Shown here: one piece after another, positions 21,225 to 29,864 of the stretch
How positions within the stretch are numbered: the stretch's first letter is position 1
Layout: every line of letters starts with the position of its first letter
DNA from: Methylobacterium sp. WL1
Lineage (GTDB): Bacteria > Pseudomonadota > Alphaproteobacteria > Rhizobiales > Beijerinckiaceae
DNA: 64,000 nt
Direction of reading: 5' to 3'
NCBI RefSeq assembly: GCF_008000895.1
Contig: NZ_CP042823.1
Span: 2,632,001-2,696,000, forward strand
Notes under the pieces: generated by a model
What the model was told of the DNA's origin: nothing
Database searches by the model: none
The model's input: the letters and a program-made list of their open reading frames with translations, nothing else
Translations under genes and position numbers: made by a program

Positions 21225-21857
21225 TCATTGCCGGACCCACATCACCCGGGCCATCCAGGCGACCTCGCCGATATTGAGGACCCGGTCCTCGTGCTCCGGA
21301 TTGAGCGAGACCAGCTCCACGGTCCGGGCGGTGCGCCGCCGCAACTCTTTGGCGAGGACCTCGCCACCGTGGAGGCGCACCACGACACGGTCGCCCTTGC
21401 GCACGCTGGCGGTGGGCGACACGATCAGCACGTCCCCGTCGCGGAACAGCGGCTGCATGGAATCGCCCTGGATCTCCAGCGCGAAGGCGCGCTCCTCGCC
21501 CAGGTCGGGGAACTCGATCTCCTCCCAGCCGGCCCCGCCGGTGGGCATGCCCTCATCGGTGAACAGGCGTCCGGCCCCGGCCTGGGTCAGGCCGATCAGC
21601 GGCACCATGGTGCGGGCCGGGATCTCCCGGGCCTCGATCAGGCGCAGGAACTCGTCGAGGCTTGCGCCGGTGGCGGCCAGCACCTTCGAGACCGATTCCG
21701 TGGAGGGCCAGCGCTTGCGCCCGTCGGCGCCGATCCGCTTGGAACGGTTGAAGCTCGTCGCATCGAGGCCCGCGCGGCGGGCGAGCCCGGAGGCGGAGTA
21801 GCCGTGTCGCTCCGCCAGGCGGTCGATGGCGTTCCAGATCTGCTCGTGAGACAGCAT
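21225..21857 (-). CDS. HTH repressor with S24 (LexA/CI-type) peptidase domain
   Basis: 210 residues. The N-terminal HTH is about 4-72 (NAIDRLAERHGYSASGLARR). The C-terminal S24 fold has nucleophile Ser133 (GDSMQPLFRDGD) and general-base Lys154 (VRKGDRVVVR), plus an Ala-Gly pair at about 93-94 that could be the self-cleavage site. This architecture fits a CI-like repressor inactivated by RecA-type autoproteolysis. It is not LexA itself, and no prophage genes are nearby. A large dyad lies about 200 bp upstream of its start. Confidence 0.85.
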   Translation of the reverse strand: MLSHEQIWNAIDRLAERHGYSASGLARRAGLDATSFNRSKRIGADGRKRWPSTESVSKVLAATGASLDEFLRLIEAREIPARTMVPLIGLTQAGAGRLFTDEGMPTGGAGWEEIEFPDLGEERAFALEIQGDSMQPLFRDGDVLIVSPTASVRKGDRVVVRLHGGEVLAKELRRRTARTVELVSLNPEHEDRVLNIGEVAWMARVMWVRQ

Positions 21858-22055
21858 GTCGGGCTCGAAGGCTCAACGTGAGCGGGCCGGCACCCCCGTC
21901 TCGCCAGCCGGCTGCCGGCTGCCGCGGAGGCACAGAGGCAGTCTCCCCGGAGGATTCGGACTGAAATCACCCGAGGAGCGCGGTATATTGAAGACCGCCA
22001 CGAGCCGGCCCGAGTGACCCGTTTCGGACACGGTTCTGTGACGCTCAGCCTAGTC

Positions 22056-22080
22056 GTAGGAAAGTAGAACTACAACCTAC
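22056..22080. promoter_or_regulatory. Operator-like palindrome upstream of the S24 repressor
   Basis: Arms GTAGG-aaa-GTAG and CTAC-aa-CCTAC meet around a central AA. The two half-sites differ only in the spacer (3 versus 2 nt). Size and symmetry fit a dimeric repressor site. It sits 199 bp before the S24 repressor ATG, so an autoregulatory operator is possible but unproven. Confidence 0.4.
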
Positions 22081-22211
22081 AGAATGCAATCGCCGTTGGA
22101 ATCGATCTGGTTTCCGTGTGTTGCCGGCGGATGGCGCGGTCTTCGGTGGGCGTGTCGTCCGGAGACAGGCCTGCTGCGGATTCCGCATGTCCGAGGCCGT
22201 ATCCAGGATCC

Positions 22212-22330
22212 ACCCCGTCATCCCGGGGCGCCGCAGGCGAGCCTGGGATCCAGAACCGCCGAGAGTTCAACCTTGCGCGGCATGTATCTCCGGATCCCGG
22301 GCTCCGCTTCGCGGCCGCGGGATGACGGGG
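22212..22330. repeat. Paired REP-like palindrome (element R4)
   Basis: The left arm, ACCCCGTCATCCCGGGGCGC, has the GCGCC/GGCG core. The right arm, CCGGGCTCCGCTTCGCGG onward to GGGATGACGGGG, has core CCGC-ttc-GCGG. Same heterotypic pairing as the other complete copies, in the R2 order. Confidence 0.82.
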
Positions 22331-22474
22331 TTGGTCTCCGGTCTGCCGTGCAGCCGCCTCGAAACGGCTCCGGCGACAAGACCGGTGGGATTGATCGGCG
22401 CGCACGCTCCTTCGGCCCTGGTTCCGGTCCCCGGAGCGATGGGCTATGGACCCTGCGCTTTCCAGGGAATGCCG

Positions 22475-22825
22475 ATGCCGCTCATCTACAAGATCTGTCC
22501 GCGTGCGCCCTGGCGCGAGGCCGAGGCGGCGGGCCGGTTCACCGGGGCGCCCGTCGACCGGGCCGACGGCTTCATCCACTTCTCCACCGCCGCGCAGACC
22601 GCCGAGACGGCGGACCGCCATTTCGCCGGCCAGGCCGACCTGCTGCTGATCGCCGTGGAGGCCGAGACCCTGGGCGCGGCCCTGGTCTACGAGCCGTCGC
22701 GCGGCGGCGCTCTGTTCCCGCACCTCTACGGTGATCTGCCGCTCACGGCGGTGGTGTCGGTGGAGGATCTGCCCCTCGGGCCGGATGGGCAGCATGTCCT
22801 GCCGGCGGGACTCCCGCGCGCATGA
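22475..22825 (+). CDS. DUF952 family protein
   Basis: 116 residues, the usual size of DUF952. Characteristic start [16 protein letters not shown], then [20 protein letters not shown] and a C-terminal [13 protein letters not shown]. The function of the family is not established; its fold resembles small ADP-ribosyl-type enzymes in some analyses, but nothing here proves activity. ATG 22475 has AGGGA 6 nt upstream; ATG 22469 is a weaker alternative. It overlaps pyrD by 4 nt (ATGA), implying coupling. Confidence 0.85.
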   Translation: MPLIYKICPRAPWREAEAAGRFTGAPVDRADGFIHFSTAAQTAETADRHFAGQADLLLIAVEAETLGAALVYEPSRGGALFPHLYGDLPLTAVVSVEDLPLGPDGQHVLPAGLPRA

Positions 22826-23898
22826 TCGCCGCCGCCTTCCCGCTGGTCCGCCCGCTGCTGCTTCGCCTCGATGCCGAGAGCGCCCACGACCTGACCCTGC
22901 GCGCCCTCGCGCTGCTGCCCCCGGGTAAGCCCGCCACGGACGACCCGCGCCTCGCCGTGGATCTGCTCGGGCGCCGTTTCCCCAATCCGGTCGGCCTCGC
23001 GGCCGGCTTCGACAAGGGGGCCCGGGTGCCGGACGCGATGCTCGGCCTCGGCTTCGGCTTCGTGGAGGTCGGCGGCGTGGTGCCGCGGCCGCAACCCGGC
23101 AACCCGAAGCCGCGAGCGTTCCGCCTCGCGGCCGACCGGGCGGTGATCAACCGCTACGGCCTGAACAGCGAAGGCCTGGCGACGGTGGCGGCGCGGCTCA
23201 GGGCCCGGGCTGGCCGGCCCGGCCTCGTCGGGGTCAATATCGGGGCCAACAAGGACTCCACCGACCGGCTGGCCGATTATGTCGCCTGCACCGGGACCCT
23301 GGCGCCCCTGGTCGATTTCGTCACCGTCAACGTCTCATCGCCCAACACGCCGGGCCTGCGCGACCTGCAGGGCGAGGCCTTCCTCGACGAACTGCTCGCC
23401 CGCACCGTCGAAGCCCGGGACGCGGCCGGCGCCAAGGCGGCGGTACTCCTGAAGATCGCCCCCGACCTCGCGCTGGATGCCCTCGACGAGATCTGCGCCA
23501 CGGCGCTGAAGCGCGGGGTCCAGGCTTTGGTGGTCTCGAACACCACGGTGGCCCGGCCCGAGAGCCTACGGGAGAAGACCCTGGCCCGCGAGACCGGCGG
23601 CCTCTCCGGCCGGCCGCTGTTCGGCCCGGCTACCCGGATGCTGGCCCAGACCCGCCTCCGCGTCGGCGACACGCTTCCCCTGATCGGCGTCGGCGGCGTC
23701 GATTCCGCCGAGGCCGCCTGGACCAAGATCGAGGCCGGTGCGAGCTTGGTCCAGCTCTATTCGGCGCTGGTCTATGACGGGCCAGGGCTGGTGGATCGCA
23801 TCAAGGCCGGCCTCGTCCAGCGGATGGCCGCGAACGGGCTGGCCTCGCTCAGCCAGGTCGTCGGCCGGGGCGCTGCGGATCTCGCCCGCGCGGCCTGA
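22822..23898 (+). CDS. pyrD: Dihydroorotate dehydrogenase (quinone), class 2
   Basis: 358 residues. A membrane-associated FMN enzyme oxidising dihydroorotate to orotate with quinone, in pyrimidine synthesis. The N-terminal amphipathic helix ([20 protein letters not shown]) marks class 2. The FMN/active-site regions are [16 protein letters not shown] with the catalytic Ser, LKIAPDL, and [20 protein letters not shown]. The start overlaps the DUF952 stop. It shares the pyrimidine pathway with carB at the other end of the window, but there is no operon link. Confidence 0.96.
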   Translation: MIAAAFPLVRPLLLRLDAESAHDLTLRALALLPPGKPATDDPRLAVDLLGRRFPNPVGLAAGFDKGARVPDAMLGLGFGFVEVGGVVPRPQPGNPKPRAFRLAADRAVINRYGLNSEGLATVAARLRARAGRPGLVGVNIGANKDSTDRLADYVACTGTLAPLVDFVTVNVSSPNTPGLRDLQGEAFLDELLARTVEARDAAGAKAAVLLKIAPDLALDALDEICATALKRGVQALVVSNTTVARPESLREKTLARETGGLSGRPLFGPATRMLAQTRLRVGDTLPLIGVGGVDSAEAAWTKIEAGASLVQLYSALVYDGPGLVDRIKAGLVQRMAANGLASLSQVVGRGAADLARAA

Positions 23899-24180
23899 GC
23901 CGCCGTCGGCCTGGGCCGGTCCCACACGCACTCCGTCATCGCGCCCGGGTCGCCGCATGCCAGGGCGGCGTGCGGGGCTTCGAATTGCCGGCGACCCGGT
24001 CGACCGCCGCTGGTCGCACCCGCCAGTTTAGAAAGGCTTTGCCGAGCGGAGACTTAGTCTGTGCCCCATGCATGAGGGGCCTGCGCCTGCACGCCATTGT
24101 GAGCGGTATCCCAAGCCGCTTATCTCGCGGTTGCGAATTGGCGAGCCAACTCGCTTTCATGAGAACATCCAGGACAATTC

Positions 24181-26478
24181 ATGGCCCAGCCTGACGGGGC
24201 TCCCAAGCGCTCATCCGCCGCCGGCGGCTGGGGTGCTCTGAAGAGTTGCGGCAAGCACTTGTTCGGCTCGCGTGCTCCGCTGACGGGGGCCCGTGCGCTG
24301 CTGAAGGCGAACCAGCCCGACGGGTTCGATTGCCCGGGCTGCGCCTGGGGCGACCCGGAGCACGGTTCGTCGTTCGAGTTCTGCGAGAACGGCGTGAAGG
24401 CGGTGTCCTGGGAGGCCACCGACAAGCGCACGCCGCCCGCCTTCTTCGCCCGCCACACGCTCACCGAGCTGCGCGGCTGGAGCGACTACGCCCTGGAGGG
24501 CGAAGGCCGCCTCACCCATCCGATGCGCTACGATGCGGCGAGCGACCGCTACCTGCCGGTGAGCTGGGACGAGGCCTTCGCCGAGATCGGCGTGACGTTG
24601 CGCGGCCTCGACACCCCCGACCAGGCCGAGTTCTACACCTCGGGCCGCGCCTCCAACGAGGCGGCCTATCTCTACCAGCTGTTCGCCCGCTCCTACGGGA
24701 CCAACAACTTTCCCGACTGCTCGAACATGTGCCACGAGGCCAGCGGCGTCGCCCTGATCGACGCCATCGGCATCGGCAAGGGCACGGTGCTGCTGGAGGA
24801 TTTCGAGAAGGCGGACGCGATCTTCTGCGTCGGCCAGAATCCCGGCACCAACCATCCGCGCATGCTCGGCGACCTGCGCCGGGCGGCCGAGCGCGGCGCC
24901 CAGGTCGTGGTGCTGAACCCCGTGCGCGAGCGCGGGCTGGAGCGCTTCGCCGACCCGCAGAACACCGTCGAGATGCTGCGCGGCTCCAGCCAGCCGATCG
25001 CCAGCCACTACCTCCAGCCGCGCTCCGGCGGCGACATGGCGGCCTTCCGGGGCATCGCCAAGATCGTGTTCGCGCGCGACGCCGAGGCCCTCGCGGCCGG
25101 GCGACCGTCGCTGCTCGACCGGGCCTTCCTGGAGCACCACACCGCGGGTCTCGACGCCTACCGGGCCGCCGTGGAGGCGACCGCCTGGGACGCAATCCTC
25201 GACCAGTCGGGCCTGACCTACGAGGACATCTCCGCCATGGCGGATGTCTATCTCGGCGCGCAGCGGGTGATCGCCACCTGGGCCATGGGCGTGACCCAGC
25301 ACCGCCACTCGGTGGCGACCGTGCGGGAGATCGCCAACCTGCTGTTCCTGCGCGGCCATATCGGCCGGCCCGGGGCCGGCCTGTGCCCGGTGCGCGGCCA
25401 TTCCAACGTCCAGGGTGACCGCACGGTCGGTATCAACGAGCGCCCGCCGGTGGCCTTCCTCGAATCGCTGGAGCGGCATTTCGGCCTCGCCATGCCGCGC
25501 CGGCACGGCCACAACGTCCTCGCGGCGATCCGGGCGATGCGCGACGGCACGTCGAAGGCCTTCATCGGGCTCGGCGGAAACTTCCTGCGCGCGACGCCGG
25601 ACACGCCCGTGGTGGCGCAGGCGCTCGCCGCCTGCCGCCTCACCGTCCACATCGCGACCAAGCTCAACCACGCCCACCTTGTGCCGGGCGCCATCGGCTA
25701 CCTGCTGCCCTGCATGGGCCGCACCGAGATCGACCGGAATGCGGCTGGCAAGACCCAGATCGTGACCGTCGAGGATTCGATGAGCATGGTCCACGGCTCG
25801 GGCGGCATCAACAAGCCGGCCTCGAAGGAGCTGCGCTCCGAGATCGCGATCATCGCCGGCATGGCCCAGGCCACCGTCGGTTCGGCCGCGATCGACTGGG
25901 CCGGACTGGCGGCCGATTACGACCGGATCCGCGAGGCGATCGCCGCGACGATCCCGGGCTTTGCGGAGTACAATACACGTGTGCGCAAGCCGCGCGGCTT
26001 CATGCTGCGTAACCTCGCCGCCGAGCGGGTGTTCGAGACCGCCACGGGCCGGGCCAACTTCTCCGCCGACGCCCTGCCGGCCGAGACCGAGCATCAGGTT
26101 GCCCGGAAATCCGCGGACACCTACGTTCTCCAGACCTTCCGCAGCCACGACCAGTACAACACCACGATCTACGGCCTCGACGACCGCTACCGCGGCGTCT
26201 ACGGCGAGCGGAAGGTGCTGTTCGCCCACCCGGACGACCTCGCCGAGATCCGCGATCGGATCGGCGAGCGCGTCGACATCGTCGGCCTCCATGCCGACGG
26301 CGTGACCCGGCGGGCCGAGGATTTCCGCCTCGTCCCGTTCGACATGCCCCGGGGCGCGGTGGCCGGCTACTACCCGGAGCTGAACGTGCTGGTGCCGCTC
26401 TCGACCTTCGGTGAGAAGAGCGACACGCCGACCTCGAAATCGGTGCTCGTGACCCTGCAGGCCCGCGCGGCCGCGTGA
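24181..26478 (+). CDS. fdh4A: YdeP/FdhF-like molybdopterin oxidoreductase (formate dehydrogenase Fdh4A-like)
   Basis: 765 residues. A DMSO-reductase-superfamily protein with a single Fe-S site (C51-x2-C54-x13-C68). A Cys184-His185 pair in SNMCHEASG occupies the position of the catalytic Sec/Cys-His of formate dehydrogenases. Central and C-terminal molybdopterin-binding segments are present (GHSNVQGDRTVGI, FRSHDQYNTTIYG). In Methylorubrum extorquens the YdeP-type Fdh4A is the formate dehydrogenase essential for formate oxidation when others fail. That assignment here rests on family plus organism. A small coupled gene follows. Confidence 0.82.
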   Translation: MAQPDGAPKRSSAAGGWGALKSCGKHLFGSRAPLTGARALLKANQPDGFDCPGCAWGDPEHGSSFEFCENGVKAVSWEATDKRTPPAFFARHTLTELRGWSDYALEGEGRLTHPMRYDAASDRYLPVSWDEAFAEIGVTLRGLDTPDQAEFYTSGRASNEAAYLYQLFARSYGTNNFPDCSNMCHEASGVALIDAIGIGKGTVLLEDFEKADAIFCVGQNPGTNHPRMLGDLRRAAERGAQVVVLNPVRERGLERFADPQNTVEMLRGSSQPIASHYLQPRSGGDMAAFRGIAKIVFARDAEALAAGRPSLLDRAFLEHHTAGLDAYRAAVEATAWDAILDQSGLTYEDISAMADVYLGAQRVIATWAMGVTQHRHSVATVREIANLLFLRGHIGRPGAGLCPVRGHSNVQGDRTVGINERPPVAFLESLERHFGLAMPRRHGHNVLAAIRAMRDGTSKAFIGLGGNFLRATPDTPVVAQALAACRLTVHIATKLNHAHLVPGAIGYLLPCMGRTEIDRNAAGKTQIVTVEDSMSMVHGSGGINKPASKELRSEIAIIAGMAQATVGSAAIDWAGLAADYDRIREAIAATIPGFAEYNTRVRKPRGFMLRNLAAERVFETATGRANFSADALPAETEHQVARKSADTYVLQTFRSHDQYNTTIYGLDDRYRGVYGERKVLFAHPDDLAEIRDRIGERVDIVGLHADGVTRRAEDFRLVPFDMPRGAVAGYYPELNVLVPLSTFGEKSDTPTSKSVLVTLQARAAA

Positions 26479-26753
26479 GCGGGCCCGCGGACCGTCCCCT
26501 GGACGAGGCGGCGTTCGTCGCCGCCCTCGACCGCGTGACGGCGGCCCATCCCGGGATGATGCCGCTGGAGGCCGGGCTGCTCGCGGCCCTTTCCCTCGGC
26601 CTGCCCGGCGACAGCCGCGCCTTCGCCCGCACCTTCGCGGTGGAGCACGCCCTGGTGCTGCGTGCCCTCTCAGGGCTGGAGGAGGCGGGCCACGTCGCGG
26701 TGACCGCCCGGGATGCGCGCACCCAGCGCACGCGCTACGGGGCGGCCGCCTAG
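26475..26753 (+). CDS. fdh4B: Small HTH-like protein coupled to the Fdh4A-like gene (Fdh4B-like)
   Basis: 92 residues, GTG start overlapping the upstream stop (GTGA). Helical, with LVLRALSGLEEAGHVAVTAR followed by basic RTQRTRYGA, which resembles a winged-helix fragment. The position matches the small fdh4B partner reported in M. extorquens, whose role is unresolved. The symbol is inferred from position; I could not verify similarity. It could serve maturation, stability or regulation of the dehydrogenase. Confidence 0.6.
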   Translation: MSGPADRPLDEAAFVAALDRVTAAHPGMMPLEAGLLAALSLGLPGDSRAFARTFAVEHALVLRALSGLEEAGHVAVTARDARTQRTRYGAAA

Positions 26754-26761
26754 GCCCTCTT

Positions 26762-27244
26762 TCAAGACGCGGCGGCGGCCGCCTCCAGGGCCGCGACGTC
26801 GAGCTTCACCATGGTCTGCATGGCTGCGAACACCCTGGCCGCCACCGCGGGATCGGAATCTGCGAGCAGCCGCGGCAGGGCCTCCGGGACGATCTGCCAG
26901 GGCACGCCCCAGCGGTCGCGCAGCCAGCCGCACTGGATCTCCGCCCCGCCCTCCGCGGTGAGGGCGTCCCACAGCCGGTCGACGTCCGCCTGATCCGCGC
27001 AGGACACCGCAATCGACGCGGCGGTGCCGTACGCGGCCGGGACGCCACCGTTAAGCGCCTGGAAGCTCTGGCCGCCCAGGGTGAACGCCACCAGGATCGC
27101 GGCGCCCGGCGCGCCGCCGGGCCAGGGTCCGGGCGCCCGCAGGATCGGCCCGAGGCTGGAGCCGGGCACCAGCGACACGTAGAACCGCGCGGCCGCCTCC
27201 GCGTCGTCCGCGAACCAAAGGCAGGTGCTGACCGTCTTCGCCAT
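26762..27244 (-). CDS. VOC-superfamily protein (PhnB/3-demethylubiquinone MT-like)
   Basis: 160 residues. The opening VSTCLWFADDAEAAARFYVS and the closing WGVPWQIVPEALPRLLAD are typical of the PhnB-like branch of the vicinal-oxygen-chelate fold. These proteins are often annotated after an unrelated methyltransferase, and the biochemical role is usually unknown. It is last in a minus-strand run of three small VOC/SRPBCC genes. Its 3' end converges on the fdh4B-like gene with 8 nt between them. Confidence 0.82.
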   Translation of the reverse strand: MAKTVSTCLWFADDAEAAARFYVSLVPGSSLGPILRAPGPWPGGAPGAAILVAFTLGGQSFQALNGGVPAAYGTAASIAVSCADQADVDRLWDALTAEGGAEIQCGWLRDRWGVPWQIVPEALPRLLADSDPAVAARVFAAMQTMVKLDVAALEAAAAAS

Positions 27245-27285
27245 GACGAGACCTCCGTCCCGGGGGATTGGACCCGTCGCGCGGC

Positions 27286-27579
27286 CTACAACTCGGCGGC
27301 GCGTTCGGCGAGCTGATTGGCGCAGCGGCCCCAGCCCTCGTGGAAGCCCATGGCCTCATGGACACCCGCGCTCTGGAATTCCGAGCCGTCGGACGCCCGC
27401 ATGACGATTCGGGTGGCGCCCCCGGTGCGCAGGTCGGTCTCGGCCTCCGAGACCGTGAAGGGCGCGGGTGCGAACCAGCGCTTCAGGAGATCCGGCTCGG
27501 TCCGGGCCGGGTAGAGCGCTGCCGGGGATGCGGCGATGCTGCGCGTGAGGACGAGGTCGCGCCCGGTCGGATCGGTCAT
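27286..27579 (-). pseudogene. SRPBCC/AHSA1-family protein with internal deletion
   Basis: 97 residues against about 140-160 for the family. The N-terminal half is normal (LTRSIAASPAALYPARTEPD, LLKRWFAPAPFTV, RIVMRASDGSEF). Then GVHEAMGFHEGWG jumps directly to the C-terminal helix. The central strands, usually about 50-60 residues, are missing while the frame is kept. The helix-grip cavity cannot form normally, so it is probably non-functional. It lies between two VOC genes on the same strand. Called a decayed gene by inference. Confidence 0.6.
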
Positions 27580-27627
27580 GGCGGGGCTCGGAAGCGTGGG
27601 CGGGTTCGGGATCGCGCGCGCGGGCCG

Positions 27628-28041
27628 TCAGCCTTTGCGCTGGTTCATGGCCCAGATGATCCCGAACGGATCGCGCAACTGGCCGTAGCGGTCGCCCCAG
27701 AACATCTCGGCCGGCGGCATCAAGGCGGTCGCGCCCGCCGCGACGGCCTCGGCGTAGCGCGCGTCGATATCCTCGACCATCAGCATGAGGGAAAACGCCT
27801 GCGGCGCCTGCAGCGGGTGGCCATGCTCTGGGAAGGCGTCGCTCAGCATCAACGACGACCCGTTGACGTGGAGGTGCACGTGCATGGTCCGGCCCTGGTC
27901 GTCCGCCGGCATCGCGGTGACGATTTCGGCCCCGAAGGCGCGCCCGTAGAACTCGGCCGCTCTCAAGGCGCCGTCCACGGTCAGGTAGGCCACCAGCCCG
28001 CCCTTCACCGGGGCCGGGATGTCTGGGTTCGCGCTGCTCAT
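27628..28041 (-). CDS. VOC-superfamily protein (PhnB-like)
   Basis: 137 residues from ATG 28041. Typical PhnB-like pattern: LTVDGALRAAEFYGRAFGAEI, HVHLHVNGSSLMLSD, and the terminal WGDRYGQLRDPFGIIWAMNQ with the metal-binding acid/His positions of glyoxalase-like folds. First of the three-gene minus-strand run. Commonly found with SRPBCC and ArsR-type regulators, but no ArsR gene is seen here. Substrate unknown. Confidence 0.84.
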   Translation of the reverse strand: MSSANPDIPAPVKGGLVAYLTVDGALRAAEFYGRAFGAEIVTAMPADDQGRTMHVHLHVNGSSLMLSDAFPEHGHPLQAPQAFSLMLMVEDIDARYAEAVAAGATALMPPAEMFWGDRYGQLRDPFGIIWAMNQRKG

Positions 28042-28491
28042 GGCGTGAGCCTCCGATCGCGGCCGCGCGCCCAGGATCCATGCGTTCGACACGGTCCGAT
28101 TCGGCCGGTCGAATAGTGTCTCATCCCATGTGTGATCCGTCGAGCGGCGCGCGAATGGGGATCGAATATTTGAAACGCGGGCCGCATGAGATTAACCGGC
28201 GGACCCAGGCGCGCACCCTCACCCCGGTGCGGAAGAGGATGGCCCGCAAAGCGGGTCGGGAAAGGGGAACCCGGCTTCCCAAAGGGACGAGACCCAGCCC
28301 TTGCAAGGTGTTTGCAGCAGCTGTCGGCATCGAACCGTCCCGCCTGTCCGGCGCCCCCTGGTCTTTGTAGAAGCCGCTTTGAAGGCAGCTTCGTCATCCC
28401 GGGGCCGCGAAGCGGAGCCCGGGATCCAGAACCATCGTCGGATCAAAGACTTGCGCCGTCGCGTCTCGTCAGTCCAGATCGCCGGCGAAAT
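28042..28491. other. 450-bp gap with single REP-like arm
   Basis: It contains a lone arm of the REP-like palindrome (28393-28433). It also has a GC-rich stretch around 28245-28280 (GCGGGTCGGGAAAG) that resembles part of the insert inside the Lhr-type helicase. No credible gene. Confidence 0.55.
28393..28433. repeat. Single REP-like arm (element R5)
   Basis: One arm only: GTCATCCCGGGGCCGCG, then GAAGCGGAGCCCGGGATCC. It forms CCGGGGCCGC-gaa-GCGGAGCCCGG and matches the CCGC/GCGG-type arm of R1, R3 and R4. No partner arm follows within 100 bp. Confidence 0.75.
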
Positions 28492-29661
28492 TCACGCGAT
28501 CGCCGCCAGCGGCCGGTCCGGATGCACGGCCTCCGCGCCGGGGCTCGGCGCGAACATCTCCATGTCGTCGGCGAACTGCTCCACGATCGTCCCCGAGTTC
28601 GCGAGGCACACCGGAAGATACGAGGCGAGCGACGGCGCCTGCGCGAACCCGTCCTCGAGCAGCCTGTCGTTGGCGAAGGTGAGGTCGAGGGCGCAGAAGG
28701 CGTAGTAGGCGCGGGTGGCACGCAGCATCGCCCGCTTGGACGCGTCGTTCAGGCCGAACACCTCTGCGAAGCGCTTGCGCAACCGGGCGTGGTCGCGCTC
28801 GAGATCGAAGCGCTGGAAGGCACGCACCCCGTCGCTCGGATCCGCCGCCTCGAAGGCGGCGATCACGTCGGCCCAGCGGGTCCGCCCGGCCGTGCCCGCG
28901 GAGAGGTGATAGAGGGTGTGGTTCAGCTCACGCTTCGCGAGGAGGCCGATCAGCATCTCGGCGACCCAGTCGGCCGGAACGATGTCGACGCAGCTCTCCG
29001 GGCTGCAGGGCAGCAAGCGCAGGGCGTCGGCGGCGCGCAGGACCCAGAGGATGCTCGAACTCGGCGCGGCGCCGAGCGTCGCATGACCGACGACGATCGA
29101 TGGGCGCGCCACCACGATCGGCAGGTCGGGGAATAGCGCGGCGAGCGATGTCTCGGTCGCCGCCTTCGATTCGGTGTAGCCGACGATGTGCTGGGCGTCG
29201 GCATCGGGATAAGCCGCCTCCTCCACCAGGCTGGGGGCGCCCGCACCGCAGATCATGGCGGTTCCGACATGCAGGAACCGCTGCAATCCCGGCATGGCCC
29301 GGGCCCGGCGGGCGAGCGCCAGGGTGCCGTCATGGTTGGTCCGGAACACGCGCTCGCCGCCCCACCACGAGGTGTCGGCGGCGAGGTGGAGCACGTGGGT
29401 GCACGCGTCGAGCCGCGGATCCATGTCGAGGTCCGCCCGGGTGAAGTCGCCGGGCACGATCTCGATCTTGCGCACCAGGCGCTGGGCCGTGAACGCGTCG
29501 GTGAACCGCTCCAGGCGCGCGGCGATGCGCTGGCGCCCCTGCTCCACGCTCGTGCACCGGACCAGGCAGACCCAGCTCGCGTCGTCGTCGCGGCTGAGGG
29601 CCTGGTGAAGCACGGCGCCGCCGATCAACCCGGTCCCGCCCGTCAGAAGTATGCGTGCCAA
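28492..29661 (-). CDS. SDR/NAD-binding reductase (thioester-reductase or fatty acyl-CoA reductase-like)
   Basis: 389 residues. The N-terminal Rossmann motif TGGTGLIGGAVL, a mid-protein YTESKA (Tyr-x3-Lys) and RPSIVVGHA place it in the extended-SDR NAD_binding_4 group. That group reduces carrier- or CoA-bound thioesters or acts as an epimerase. The substrate cannot be told. The C-terminal ~120 residues are helical and lack known domains. Stand-alone, with an AT-richer upstream region of about 200 bp. Confidence 0.8.
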   Translation of the reverse strand: MARILLTGGTGLIGGAVLHQALSRDDDASWVCLVRCTSVEQGRQRIAARLERFTDAFTAQRLVRKIEIVPGDFTRADLDMDPRLDACTHVLHLAADTSWWGGERVFRTNHDGTLALARRARAMPGLQRFLHVGTAMICGAGAPSLVEEAAYPDADAQHIVGYTESKAATETSLAALFPDLPIVVARPSIVVGHATLGAAPSSSILWVLRAADALRLLPCSPESCVDIVPADWVAEMLIGLLAKRELNHTLYHLSAGTAGRTRWADVIAAFEAADPSDGVRAFQRFDLERDHARLRKRFAEVFGLNDASKRAMLRATRAYYAFCALDLTFANDRLLEDGFAQAPSLASYLPVCLANSGTIVEQFADDMEMFAPSPGAEAVHPDRPLAAIA

Positions 29662-29836
29662 CGGTGCTCTCCGCTCGATAGGGAGAGTGAGTAGCGCAAA
29701 ACTTCGGAAACAATCCCGCGGCGGCAGCTTAAAACATGAACTTTCTTCGACCGTGCCCGATCAGCCACAGTCATCACGGGCCCGTGATCGTTTGGCGGAA
29801 GATACTCACGAACGCGTGATCTATGTGATCAAGAAG

Positions 29837-29855
29837 AAGACCGCTCGTTGGTCTT
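29837..29855 (-). terminator. Weak terminator downstream of mipA-like gene
   Basis: Minus-strand AAGACC / GGTCTT stem with a 7-nt loop, followed by CTTCTTG. It lies 10 nt after the MipA stop. The stem is short, so confidence is low. Confidence 0.35.
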
Positions 29856-29864
29856 TGTCCAAGT

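Larger units (their letters stand above)
21858..22474. other. 617-bp intergenic region with operator-like dyad and REP element
   Basis: It lies upstream of both the S24 repressor (minus) and the DUF952 gene (plus). It contains a near-perfect dyad at 22056-22080 and paired REP-like element R4 at 22212-22330. I see no convincing protein frame in the remainder. Confidence 0.6.

Noticed and set aside
22118-22474. N-terminal extension of the DUF952 protein
   Set aside because: The extra codons run through REP element R4 and a ribosome site immediately precedes the later ATG.
24211-26292. About 690-codon minus-strand frame opposite the Fdh4A-like gene
   Set aside because: Codon-bias shadow; no domain, no ribosome site, and it fully overlaps a conserved enzyme.
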